Shown here piece by piece: positions 1 through 6,540 of a stretch of DNA of 9,184 nucleotides; position 1 is the stretch's first letter; each line of letters starts with the position of its first letter. The notes beneath the pieces are model-generated. The model had not been told where the DNA came from and searched no databases. It saw nothing but the letters and a program-made list of their open reading frames with translations. Both the position numbers and the translations under genes were made by a program. The stretch is from Candidatus Atribacteria bacterium (lineage in GTDB: Bacteria > Atribacterota > Phoenicimicrobiia > Phoenicimicrobiales > Stramentimicrobiaceae), in assembly GCA_016934875.1 (NCBI GenBank), contig JAFGSC010000309.1, positions 1 to 9,184 on the forward strand. Reading direction: 5' to 3'.

Positions 1-60
1 ATCAACACCAGCAGCGATATTGGGATTCTGCCGTCGGTGGGGGTGAGTTTGGAGATTTAG
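1..60 (+). CDS. 3' end of a TonB-dependent receptor-like gene (partial)
   Basis: The window opens in frame inside a gene; the last 20 codons (INTSSDIGILPSVGVSLEI, then TAG) are seen. The pattern IGILPSxGxSxE followed by a hydrophobic terminal residue is typical of the last beta strand of TonB-dependent outer-membrane receptors, which import siderophores, vitamins or glycans across the outer membrane using energy from TonB. The 60 bases are identical to 1102-1161, where a longer stretch of the same gene end is present, and the family call rests mainly on that longer copy. A strong terminator follows about 100 bases downstream. The bulk of the gene, including its plug and barrel, lies to the left of the window, so whether it is intact cannot be seen. 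Confidence 0.7.
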   Translation: MNTSSDIGILPSVGVSLEI

Positions 61-125
61 ATTCTTAGCTGAGATGAATATTTTAACTGAGTCAATGCGC
101 ATAGTGTATGAGGGGTACTGGAGTA

Positions 126-154
126 ATGGATTTATGGATTTATGGATTAATGGA
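126..154. repeat. 8-bp tandem repeat, about 3.6 copies
   Basis: Three tandem copies of an ATGGATTT-type unit (the third ends in A) plus a partial fourth lie between the receptor stop codon and its terminator. It is a simple sequence repeat with no visible coding role; its copy number may vary between strains. Confidence 0.75.
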
Positions 155-162
155 GTTGGTAC

Positions 163-202
163 ACGATTACCAAACTTAAAGAAGTTTGGTAATCGTTTTT
201 TT
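163..202 (+). terminator. Rho-independent terminator of the receptor gene
   Basis: A perfect 15-bp inverted repeat (ACGATTACCAAACTT at 163-177 and its complement at 182-196) encloses an AAAG loop and runs into seven T residues at 196-202. It is placed to end transcription from the receptor gene before the toxin-antitoxin promoter. The reverse strand has no U-run of similar quality. Confidence 0.93.
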
Positions 203-278
203 GAGTGGAAGTGATTTACCATATTTTAATTGAAAGAATATTATTTATGGCTGGAATGAAAATTCGCCACTTTATTTA

Positions 279-308
279 TTGACTTATTGATTCAAATATA
301 TTATATTT
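279..308 (+). promoter_or_regulatory. Toxin-antitoxin promoter with operator-like dyad
   Basis: A sigma-70 type promoter is seen: TTGACT at 279-284, a 17-base spacer, and TATATT at 302-307, giving a start near 314 and a leader of about 55 bases. The inverted repeat AAATATA-T-TATATTT (294-308) covers the -10 box, with outer TGAT and ATCA half-sites beside it. Type II antitoxins normally bind such dyads to repress their own operon; that this one does so is an inference. Confidence 0.6.
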
Positions 309-368
309 CATCACCGTGCATCTTGAAAATAATTCATTGATACTTTTAAAAAATAACAGGTGCAAAAA

Positions 369-605
369 ATGAGTACAGTTGTTGAAAATAATTTAACCGT
401 TCCTATTGAGGAAATGATTGATAAATTAGAACCGCTGCTTAGACGAGTCGTTCGAGAGGAGCTTGAACGAGTGATCGAAGAAAAAGGTAATATCTTTCAT
501 ATTGAGCCTGAAATGCCTCTTTACCAGGATATGCAAGAAATCCTTAAAAGAAAAAAAGCAGGTAAAATAGAATTGTATTCTGAGGAAGAAGTTTGGAATG
601 AATGA
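369..605 (+). CDS. Putative type II antitoxin (78 aa)
   Basis: A small acidic, mostly helical protein directly upstream of, and overlapping by 8 bases, a RelE-type toxin gene. By position it is the antitoxin, expected to bind and neutralise the toxin through its C-terminal part and to repress the operon. Residues 12-38 are predicted as a long charged helix with leucine and valine spacing (MIDKLEPLLRRVVREELERV); residues 49-78 (QDMQEILKRKKAGKIELYSEEEVWNE) look like the toxin-binding tail. I do not recognise a standard DNA-binding fold. The ATG at 369 is chosen because AGGTG at 358-362 sits six bases upstream; a GTG at 360 would place the Shine-Dalgarno inside the gene. Function is inferred from context. 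Confidence 0.8.
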   Translation: MSTVVENNLTVPIEEMIDKLEPLLRRVVREELERVIEEKGNIFHIEPEMPLYQDMQEILKRKKAGKIELYSEEEVWNE

Positions 606-927
606 TTACGAAGCTGTTTATGAAAAATTGTTCGTTAAAAACTTAAAGCGTTATGCTTCCCTGAAAAAACAAATCAGACGTTGTATCGATCGTGTTTTAA
701 ATGATCCTTATTACAACACCGAACAATTAGTCGATACAGCAGGAAAGTTGAATTTAGCTGGTTGCCGTAGCAGCAGAGTTGATCGAAACTTTCGAGCTAT
801 TTTTGTGATTTGTGAAGAATGCCGTCGCATTCCAGTATGTGAATACTGCTTTTGTGAAGAATTGACGGATAGAACTGTCGTATTCCTGACAGTAGGGCCT
901 CATGATAAAGCTTATGAAATGAAATAA
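598..927 (+). CDS. RelE/ParE-family toxin with cysteine-rich insert (109 aa)
   Basis: The toxin of the module; RelE-type proteins are typically ribosome-dependent mRNA endonucleases that slow growth when freed from antitoxin. Seen: an N-terminal two-helix region (LFVKNLKRYASLKKQIRRCI, 11-30), the strand pair GCRSSRVDRNFRAIF (55-69) typical of RelE/HigB folds, and a C-terminal FLTVGPHDKAY strand (96-106) like the family's active-site end. Between these strands lies an insert with Cys72, Cys75, Cys81, Cys84 and Cys86 (CEECRRIPVCEYCFC), which could hold a zinc ion; most RelE toxins have only a short turn here. The start overlaps the antitoxin stop, with GAGGAAG at 582-588 as ribosome binding site, so translation is likely coupled. 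I believe this cysteine-bearing subfamily occurs in other environmental bacteria, but I cannot check it. Confidence 0.88.
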   Translation: MNDYEAVYEKLFVKNLKRYASLKKQIRRCIDRVLNDPYYNTEQLVDTAGKLNLAGCRSSRVDRNFRAIFVICEECRRIPVCEYCFCEELTDRTVVFLTVGPHDKAYEMK

Positions 928-957
928 TGTGTTTAATCTCCCCCCTTATTCGTAGTA

Positions 958-1161
958 TTGAAATCAACCCATAACATGGATATTCGAGTGGATCGTTATT
1001 TCAATTTCTGCAACTGGACATTGATCGTCTATCTCGATATTCAAAATATTTACAACTTCAAAATCCCGCAGCGCCCGTGTTACGATTTCTGGGAGAACCG
1101 AATCAACACCAGCAGCGATATTGGGATTCTGCCGTCGGTGGGGGTGAGTTTGGAGATTTAG
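958..1161 (+). pseudogene. Displaced C-terminal fragment of a TonB-dependent receptor
   Basis: An open stretch of about 65 codons ending in TAG matches the C-terminus of TonB-dependent receptors: a strand with xxMDIRVDRYF, then NWTLIVYLDIQNIYN (a hallmark of the penultimate barrel strands), then YDFWxNRI and the closing strand IGILPSVGVSLEI. A full receptor is around ten times longer, so this is only a gene end. It has no convincing start codon (TTG at 958, no ribosome binding site) and begins 30 bases after the toxin stop. Its last 60 bases are identical to 1-60, and identity ends at the stop codon. It is most likely not expressed as a functional protein. It arose either by duplication linked to insertion of the toxin-antitoxin module or as the relic of a second tandem receptor gene. 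Confidence 0.75.
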
Positions 1162-1412
1162 GTGGTTGGGGGGGATTGGAGTATAAACCAGTTGCAAATG
1201 GTTATTAAAAGAAATTAAGAGCAAGGAAAATAACATTGCTGAGCTGAACAAAGTTCGATAACGATTTACTGCTCATCTGTTGAGTTCTATTCCCCCAATA
1301 AAGAAAATTTAAATCTTAATTTGATGCGTTGATCTGCTAGCCAAAATTCAAACAGATCGGTTTCGGTCAACTGAATGCGTATGTTATACGATTTTTTGAT
1401 TTTATTAAGCTA
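1162..1412. other. Intergenic gap between converging units
   Basis: No credible gene is seen. A 24-codon open stretch at about 1180-1251, ending LLKEIKSKENNIAELNKVR before TAA, has no start and may be a gene relic. The only structured element is the weak hairpin at 1378-1397. The plus-strand toxin-antitoxin unit and the minus-strand four-gene operon converge here. Confidence 0.5.
1378..1397 (+). terminator. Weak terminator-like hairpin
   Basis: CGTAT-GTT-ATACG (1378-1390) is followed by ATTTTTTG. The stem is only 5 bp, so it is a weak candidate for ending plus-strand transcripts before they run into the convergent operon. On the minus strand no T-run follows, so it would not end the operon itself. 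Confidence 0.3.
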
Positions 1413-2276
1413 TTACTCGTCTAAAGCGGGAACATATATTTTTTTAAAACTTAATTTTTCCAAAATAGTACGTAATCTGTTTGATTTTTCAGCAATCTGA
1501 TGATCAAATTCTTCTATTTTGCTTTGAATTCTCATTTCATCCTCTGGGCTTAATAATGTAGAAGCTTTTTCTTCGTACCTTAGTTTATTTCCCTGCAGGT
1601 TTTCAATTTGTCTGACTAAAGCTTCAGATTCTCGTAAGTGCATGCGAAACGATGCAATTTGAGAATTTCGCTCAATTTTATTAAATTGTTCTGTTAAAAG
1701 AGCTTTTAATTCATCGGAATTATTTACAATAGATTTGGTACCATCCTTTGCTTCTTTATCTAATGAATCTTTTTCATTCTTTATCCGTTTTTTACGCCAA
1801 TCTTTTAGAACCTCACCAGCCTGATTAAATAGATATTCAACCGCTTTGTTTATCACCGTGGTGCCCCAAGTAACAAGAAAAGTATCTTCCATATTTATCC
1901 CTTTTGTTATTTGACTAAAACGTTTAGGTTGTTCTACTTTTTTAGGAATTTGTTTCGCATGAATAGGAATACTCAATTGTGAAACACGTACACTACGTCC
2001 TGTGGAATCGATATAAGAAAAATTAGTAGTAGTAAGTTTAAAAACACCTTTTTGAGTTGCTTTAATATTCAATTCATAGTCGAAATATTTACTATTTTCC
2101 AAATATTCAATACGAAGCAAACGGGATTTACCACCGATAATTAATATTTCACGAGAGAATTGAAAAGATAAACGTATATTAGTGCAAATTCCTTTTCCAT
2201 TGTTTGTTAATCGTAAAACAATTTCTGTATTTTGACCATAATATACTTTATCTGGGTGCAATGAAATATTGATCAA
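1413..2276 (-). CDS. Unknown operon protein D: Ig-like domain, helical segment and coiled coil (287 aa)
   Basis: Last gene of the four-gene operon; I do not recognise a named family. Residues 1-107 read as an Ig-like beta sandwich (ISLHPDKVYYGQNTEIVLRL, NNGKG, then alternating strands to SIPIHA), resembling the CARDB/DUF11-type domains that bind proteins or surfaces. A basic, proline-containing linker (108-125) leads to a distinctive segment, MEDTFLVTWGTTVINKAVEYLF (129-150), that could be an amphipathic or membrane-touching helix, followed by a very basic stretch (160-168). Residues 186-275 are charged heptad-like helices, probably a coiled coil. There is no signal peptide. The start is TTG at 2276: AAAGG lies 7 bases upstream and the frame has no ATG until codon 129. 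It begins 10 bases after gene C. A scaffold or adaptor role is a guess. Confidence 0.82.
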   Translation of the reverse strand: MINISLHPDKVYYGQNTEIVLRLTNNGKGICTNIRLSFQFSREILIIGGKSRLLRIEYLENSKYFDYELNIKATQKGVFKLTTTNFSYIDSTGRSVRVSQLSIPIHAKQIPKKVEQPKRFSQITKGINMEDTFLVTWGTTVINKAVEYLFNQAGEVLKDWRKKRIKNEKDSLDKEAKDGTKSIVNNSDELKALLTEQFNKIERNSQIASFRMHLRESEALVRQIENLQGNKLRYEEKASTLLSPEDEMRIQSKIEEFDHQIAEKSNRLRTILEKLSFKKIYVPALDE

Positions 2277-2286
2277 TTATATGCCT

Positions 2287-2484
2287 TTAATTTAATGATT
2301 GGTTTTGATTGTGATACTTTTTCAAGCATTCATTGCAATGAAATGCTGATATTGATTCATCACTAAAAGCTTCATCTTTATCAACAGAAAAACGACACTT
2401 ATCGTCTTTGCAAAGTGGTTTACCGCAGTGATGGCAGACCACATCTGCCTTTTCGTTATTACATATAGCACATATTAAAGCCAT
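2287..2484 (-). CDS. Small B-box-like zinc-finger protein C (65 aa)
   Basis: Almost the whole protein is one treble-clef type zinc finger: Cys5-x2-Cys8, x8, Cys17-x2-Cys20, x4, Cys25-x2-Asp28, then Cys30, His49, Cys50-x2-Cys53 and His58. The first six ligand positions have exactly the spacing of the N-terminal finger of protein B next door, and CHHCGxxxCK is shared word for word. B-box and related binuclear treble clefs in bacteria are generally thought to mediate protein contacts, often near membranes. The gene starts 11 bases after gene B, with GGGAGG five bases before its ATG and touching B's stop codon. A likely role is to bind or compete for the partner of B's finger (inference). Other small zinc-ribbon functions are not excluded. 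Confidence 0.87.
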   Translation of the reverse strand: MALICAICNNEKADVVCHHCGKPLCKDDKCRFSVDKDEAFSDESISAFHCNECLKKYHNQNQSLN

Positions 2485-2495
2485 CCTTGCCTCCC

Positions 2496-4481
2496 TTAAA
2501 CTGAATACCCTAATTTTTTTAATTGTTTTTTGTATCGTTTTTGTATTTCTTCGTACTTGACCTCATTAATATGTCCCTCTATTAGAGCTTCATCTAATTT
2601 TTTTAGCATATCTAACAAACTTCTAACTTCACTAGATGAGAGTTTTTCTGTCTCTTTTTCATCTATGGATTCAGGAAATTTATTAACATGATCTTGAAAA
2701 TCTAATTGGTTTAGTTCATTTTGTAAAGAAATTTCTGTTGATATTTCTGGTAAAGTGTCAATCGTATTTTCTGTAATAGCAGATAATTGATCACGTAATT
2801 GAACTACTTTCTTTTTCATTTCTTTGTTTGATACAATTCCCTGAACAGAAACATCAACTTGAACCCTACTTTCATTGCGTTTACCATATGCCTCTTCCCC
2901 AGTTAATACTAGGTGAAAATCGATTGGATAGACACCTTCATAATAACGCCCAGCTATATCCCAAAAACGATTAGTAATATGTGCTCCAGCTTTACTGGTT
3001 CTGGCAGGATTTTCGATTACTCTTTTTAAATAAAAACCAGAATTATTTAGATCTTCTGTTAATTGAGTAACCATAGCATGATCGGGGATGACTCCCTTAC
3101 GTTCTAATTGTGTTGTCTCTAAAGCTTGCTCTTGAAAACGTAATCCACCTAAATTTAATTCATATTTTACATCCAAATATGTAAGCCGTTGAAAATTAAA
3201 ATTATCAATTCGTTCTTTGCCCCATGGATAAAAAAACTTCATTTCTTTAAAATCTGATAGAGTCCCAGTGAAAGACAATTTTAAGCTTCCATGAAAAATT
3301 GTTGTAGGCTCAATTTTATTTTCAAACCGCAAATAGAATCTATATCGTTGTTCACGTATTCCTTCGGAACGAATATCGATACCTTTCCACACTATTTTCT
3401 GCAAAGGTTCTTCATCCTCTGATTGAGGAGCAACAGCACTTGTTACAGCAGATGGTTGTATTAAAGATATTTTGCTTAAGCGTCGAGGAGCATAAAGTAT
3501 AAATTCTTCAATTCTAATTTTACCTAAATCTAATATGTCGTATGCAATGGGTGGAATCTGGACTACAATATCAATCGCTCTTTGTGCTCCTTCTTGTACT
3601 AAAGTAGGGATAATTTGAATGGGTAATTTAATATTCTTGTCCTCATTGTTATCTACAACAATATATGAAAAACTATTTGTCCAGTAATTGTCTCGTAGCG
3701 AATCATTTTTAAACAAAAAGGGTTGTTCGCCTATAGTTCCTTTCAACGAAATAATATTTGGACGATTTTCAAGAAAGATATTAGGATCGTCAAATTTTAA
3801 ATCTGAAGAACATTCCAGCATCGCAAAACCTGAATTAAATTCTATACTCTCATTTTTAGACAATTTGTATTCATTTAAATATGCGTCAAGTCTTTCTCTA
3901 TCCCTTTGTGAAAACTGCAATGTTATAGAAATTTTTCCCATAATTTTATCAGCTTGAGTTGCAAATTTTCCATCATTACCTAAAATAATGGATCCAGCTA
4001 GATTTTCAGTGACTGAGATTGTTTTGATATTTGGAATAACGGGAAATAATGGAGGTTTTTTAATACGTTTAATTTCATAGTTCTCTTTATGCTTTTTATT
4101 AATTGATAAATACCAAATAATACTTGTTCCTATCAAAATAACGCTGGCTAAAACCATCAACCATAATTCACCAATTACTCCTATAATCCCCAAAATTAAA
4201 CCAAACACACCTAATTTGACTGCCCTAGACCGCATCCACTTGTAAGACTTAACATAATGCATGCAATCTTTACAGTGTATAATTTCTTTTTCATTATGTA
4301 AATGGTCTAAATCAAGGTTCGAATACTCAGGATTTTCCACTCCTTTTTCGAATGGAATAAAAGTTGAGTTATGAGTCTTGCATATTGCGTTTCCACAATG
4401 ATGGCAAATTTTATCAATATCTTCTTTGTGGCAGATGTAACATCGAGTTTTGGGTTTATGTGATATTATTTCGATATTCAT
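2496..4481 (-). CDS. Unknown membrane protein B: B-box-like finger, TM hairpin, large core, SHOCT-like tail (661 aa)
   Basis: The largest gene of the operon; no named family recognised. Domains in order: a zinc finger (14-75) with Cys14-x2-Cys17, Cys26-x2-Cys29, Cys34-x2-His37, possible His60/His62 and Cys70-x2-Cys73; two adjacent hydrophobic helices (about 88-126) joined by a short GELW turn; a long mixed alpha/beta core (about 150-566); a low-complexity acidic/serine linker; and a final helical pair (about 618-657, LLDMLKKLDEALIEGHI... YEEIQKRYKKQLKKLG) resembling SHOCT domains. Basic residues flank the hairpin on both sides (KWMRSRAVK, and NKKHK plus KRIKKPP), so both ends should face the cytoplasm. 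The core shares several ordered landmarks with protein A. The ATG has AGGAGGG seven bases upstream, overlapping A's stop codon, so translation is probably coupled. Confidence 0.88.
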   Translation of the reverse strand: MNIEIISHKPKTRCYICHKEDIDKICHHCGNAICKTHNSTFIPFEKGVENPEYSNLDLDHLHNEKEIIHCKDCMHYVKSYKWMRSRAVKLGVFGLILGIIGVIGELWLMVLASVILIGTSIIWYLSINKKHKENYEIKRIKKPPLFPVIPNIKTISVTENLAGSIILGNDGKFATQADKIMGKISITLQFSQRDRERLDAYLNEYKLSKNESIEFNSGFAMLECSSDLKFDDPNIFLENRPNIISLKGTIGEQPFLFKNDSLRDNYWTNSFSYIVVDNNEDKNIKLPIQIIPTLVQEGAQRAIDIVVQIPPIAYDILDLGKIRIEEFILYAPRRLSKISLIQPSAVTSAVAPQSEDEEPLQKIVWKGIDIRSEGIREQRYRFYLRFENKIEPTTIFHGSLKLSFTGTLSDFKEMKFFYPWGKERIDNFNFQRLTYLDVKYELNLGGLRFQEQALETTQLERKGVIPDHAMVTQLTEDLNNSGFYLKRVIENPARTSKAGAHITNRFWDIAGRYYEGVYPIDFHLVLTGEEAYGKRNESRVQVDVSVQGIVSNKEMKKKVVQLRDQLSAITENTIDTLPEISTEISLQNELNQLDFQDHVNKFPESIDEKETEKLSSSEVRSLLDMLKKLDEALIEGHINEVKYEEIQKRYKKQLKKLGYSV

Positions 4482-4493
4482 TTATTATCCCTC

Positions 4494-5954
4494 CTAATCA
4501 ATCGTACTAACATGACGAAATCGTTCTTTAAGTTGTTTTTGTATTTCATTCATTGAATGTACAAGATCAGTACTATAACCACGCAATTCACCTCGCATAT
4601 AAATAGTCATATATCCAGTATCTACTTCAGTGGTATATGTCTGACCGCCAGGAATTTGTTTCCTCCGAGTTGTTTTAGAACGAGTCCCTTCCACGAGCAT
4701 CCAAAGACGTAAGGTGTCTAACTCTTTTGTTGTATAGCTTCGAAGTATATAACGTTCAATTCCTTGGTCACCCAACTTAAATTGTCTGTAGTCAGCTACA
4801 AATCCCTGATCTTCAAGTAATGTCTTAATATCATTCATTCGCATATCATTAAGTATAACTCCTTCAAATTGAATATGTTGATATGGAGAAAAAGTTTTTC
4901 TTTCGAAGCAATCTTCAAGCGCAATATTCATATTAGTGTATAATGTTGTCTCTCTTTTTATTTCAATATTGTTTTTTTGACCATTAGCTAAAAAATTGTC
5001 AATTTTCAATCCAGAAAAAAGCCTTGGTATTTTAACTTCTATTTCTCCTTTTAAGAATTCTTGTTGATATAATTCTCCAGGTTGTTCAATAAATAGTAAC
5101 ATTTGAGGAGCTTGATAAGTAAATAAATCTGTACCTTCTGATTTTTTATTAGGCGCTAAAAAAGGAATATCACCCCACTCAATTACACCTCTCTCAGGAT
5201 CATAAATAATTGGTTTATCACTATCTTTCGAATTCTCACTTATGATTAATTTTACTAATCTATGTGAAGTTGCCACAGGCCATTCAATAGACATACGAGT
5301 TAGAATAGGTGGTTCTTTATCATTGGCACATCCTATAACGCTTGGTAATGCTAAGATCAGGTTGAATGAAAAAATTAGGCTACGTTTAAAACCAACTTGT
5401 TGAGCGACAGAATCCACTACTCGTTTCATTTGATCATCTGACAAATTTTCTAATTCTCCGCTCATTTGCAATTCACTTAATATATCTTCATCAAAGATAC
5501 TGACAGTTAGCTGAAGTGGTATACTATCAGGCCAACTAGGGGTGTAGTCTTGTTTAATGTTACAAATAAAATTATCATTTGTCAATACTTCGGGACTGGA
5601 GAGTTTTGTTTCGTTTTTCACTGGGATATCAAGAGGAATTACATTGTTTTGTAAAAACAAGCTTAATTGTTTATCTAAATCTGTAGCAGAATAATTTGTG
5701 ATACTAATATATCCAATCCGAGCCTCAAGTTGATTTTGCTCCCAAGCATTCTTTTTTTGTTTTTCAATATCTTTTATTGCTTGTAAAGTAAAATATTTTT
5801 CGCCATCATATGGAATAGGTATTTCATATTTTCCAATGGGAGAACCGTATCCTTCGATATATTGATTAGCGGAAATATCAGCCTGATAATTATAATTCTC
5901 AGTGATTTTTATATACTGAGGATTAACACGAGCAAAAAATATTTCATTTGTCAT
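4494..5954 (-). CDS. Unknown soluble operon protein A (486 aa)
   Basis: First gene of the operon; no named family recognised. It has no signal peptide, no clear membrane helix and no obvious catalytic motif, so it is probably a cytoplasmic multidomain protein. Visible regions: a polar N-terminal part (1-110); a central beta-rich part (140-325) containing ALPSVIG, SIEWP, GVIEWGDIPF and LKGEIEVKIPRLFSGLKI; and a C-terminal alpha/beta domain (370-478) with DIKTLLEDQGF, LRLWMLVEG and YMTIYMRGELRG followed by a helix. These landmarks recur in the same order in protein B at 311-566, suggesting a shared core without B's finger, membrane hairpin and tail. The ATG at 5954 has GAGGG four bases upstream, and a promoter with operator-like dyads precedes it. 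The gene is A+T-rich like B to D. Confidence 0.85.
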   Translation of the reverse strand: MTNEIFFARVNPQYIKITENYNYQADISANQYIEGYGSPIGKYEIPIPYDGEKYFTLQAIKDIEKQKKNAWEQNQLEARIGYISITNYSATDLDKQLSLFLQNNVIPLDIPVKNETKLSSPEVLTNDNFICNIKQDYTPSWPDSIPLQLTVSIFDEDILSELQMSGELENLSDDQMKRVVDSVAQQVGFKRSLIFSFNLILALPSVIGCANDKEPPILTRMSIEWPVATSHRLVKLIISENSKDSDKPIIYDPERGVIEWGDIPFLAPNKKSEGTDLFTYQAPQMLLFIEQPGELYQQEFLKGEIEVKIPRLFSGLKIDNFLANGQKNNIEIKRETTLYTNMNIALEDCFERKTFSPYQHIQFEGVILNDMRMNDIKTLLEDQGFVADYRQFKLGDQGIERYILRSYTTKELDTLRLWMLVEGTRSKTTRRKQIPGGQTYTTEVDTGYMTIYMRGELRGYSTDLVHSMNEIQKQLKERFRHVSTID

Positions 5955-5973
5955 TTTACCCTCATTTCTTATT

Positions 5974-6032
5974 AATATGAGTTCATATTTATAATTTCCA
6001 AATTTTTCAACTTTCCAGTTTTATTGAAAGTT
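5974..6032 (-). promoter_or_regulatory. Promoter and operator-like dyads of the four-gene operon
   Basis: On the minus strand, TGGAAA (6017-6012), an 18-base spacer and TATAAA (5993-5988) form a plausible sigma-70 promoter with a start near 5981, leaving a leader of about 27 bases that contains the GAGGG ribosome site. A perfect dyad AATATGA-GT-TCATATT (5974-5989) covers the -10/start region and a second, AACTTTC-N10-GAAAGTT (6009-6032), covers the -35. Such placement is typical of repressor sites, but no regulator is encoded in the operon. The -35 match is only moderate. Confidence 0.45.
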
Positions 6033-6080
6033 ATAAAGTTAATAAAGGTAGCGGGATAACCTGAATCATTCAGTCAAAGG

Positions 6081-6433
6081 ATGAAAGTTGTATTCGGTCG
6101 CCAGTGCTGTAATATTTGGTGCAAAAGACATGGTGTACTTAATCCAAAAGCTTTGGCTGCTTTTCAATGAGAAGATTTTCCGTTATCTGTTCCACAATTG
6201 GTCTCCCAAATCAGTCAGGGACATCTCAAGCGAAACGCTACCCTCATTTTGTGCAGGAGAAAGAATCAGTGAGAATCAGGAAGCGATGTTATTCAGTCAT
6301 CATACCAGTGCCAGGCGCCGTGCAACCTGCGACAAAATGAGTTGTTTATTCATAAGTTGCTACTAATATAACATAATTTTTTTATTTGTCAAGGTATTTT
6401 TAATATTTTTGTGAAATGAACATAAGTTTTTAT
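6081..6433 (-). repeat. Interspersed promoter-bearing repeat, copy 1
   Basis: This ~350-bp segment aligns almost without gaps to copy 2 (7678 onward) and, over its right two thirds, to copy 3 (8820 onward). Strongly conserved blocks include GACATCTCAAGCGAAACGCT, GGAAGCGATGTTAT and the AT-rich tail ending TTTATTTGTCAA. Read on the minus strand it starts with a strong promoter and contains three short peptide segments in one frame, separated by stops that all copies share. A 21-codon reading frame at 6066-6131 begins MSFAPNITALATEYNFH. Copy 1 lies just upstream of the four-gene operon. No transposase or terminal inverted repeat is seen; the element type is unknown. Confidence 0.85.
6365..6392 (-). 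promoter_or_regulatory. Repeat-borne promoter, copy 1
   Basis: Minus strand TTGACA (6392-6387), 16-base spacer, TATATT (6370-6365): a near-consensus sigma-70 promoter. Transcription would start near 6358, cross the repeat and could enter gene A after about 400 bases. The same boxes and spacing recur in copies 2 and 3. Confidence 0.7.
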
Positions 6434-6540
6434 TAGTTCAACAGTCATAAATTTTGAAATTCATGAATAATTTAGGATACATATCCAATCCCTTTGATGA
6501 AAAGGAATAGCCCTCGAATAAAACTTCATCTTTCATGCCC
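6434..6540. other. Unassigned spacer
   Basis: A short AT-rich spacer between repeat copy 1 and the first REP unit. No gene, hairpin or regulatory site is visible. Confidence 0.5.

Noticed and set aside
964..1251. Minus-strand 95-codon open frame opposite the receptor fragment
   Set aside because: It is antisense to a stretch with clear receptor C-terminal motifs and has no family-like features of its own.
1180..1251. Short plus-strand open stretch ending LLKEIKSKENNIAELNKVR
   Set aside because: It is only 24 codons after an in-frame stop, with no start codon or ribosome site; at most a relic.
1331..1358. GATCTG...CAGATC inverted repeat downstream of the four-gene operon
   Set aside because: Only 6 bp with a 16-base loop and no T-run on the minus strand, so it is not a convincing terminator.
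3688..3957. Plus-strand open frame inside gene B
   Set aside because: It lies wholly antisense to B, whose frame is supported by domain structure and ribosome sites.
5325..5385. Hydrophobic stretch with a lipobox-like VIGC in protein A (residues about 192-209)
   Set aside because: It is internal rather than N-terminal and sits in a region best read as a beta strand with a counterpart in B, so it is not a lipoprotein signal.
6088..6366. Plus-strand 92-codon open frame in repeat copy 1 and its 74-codon counterpart at 7685-7909
   Set aside because: Differences between the copies are not codon-biased in these frames, there is no ribosome binding site, and the conserved promoter and silent-substitution pattern are on the minus strand.
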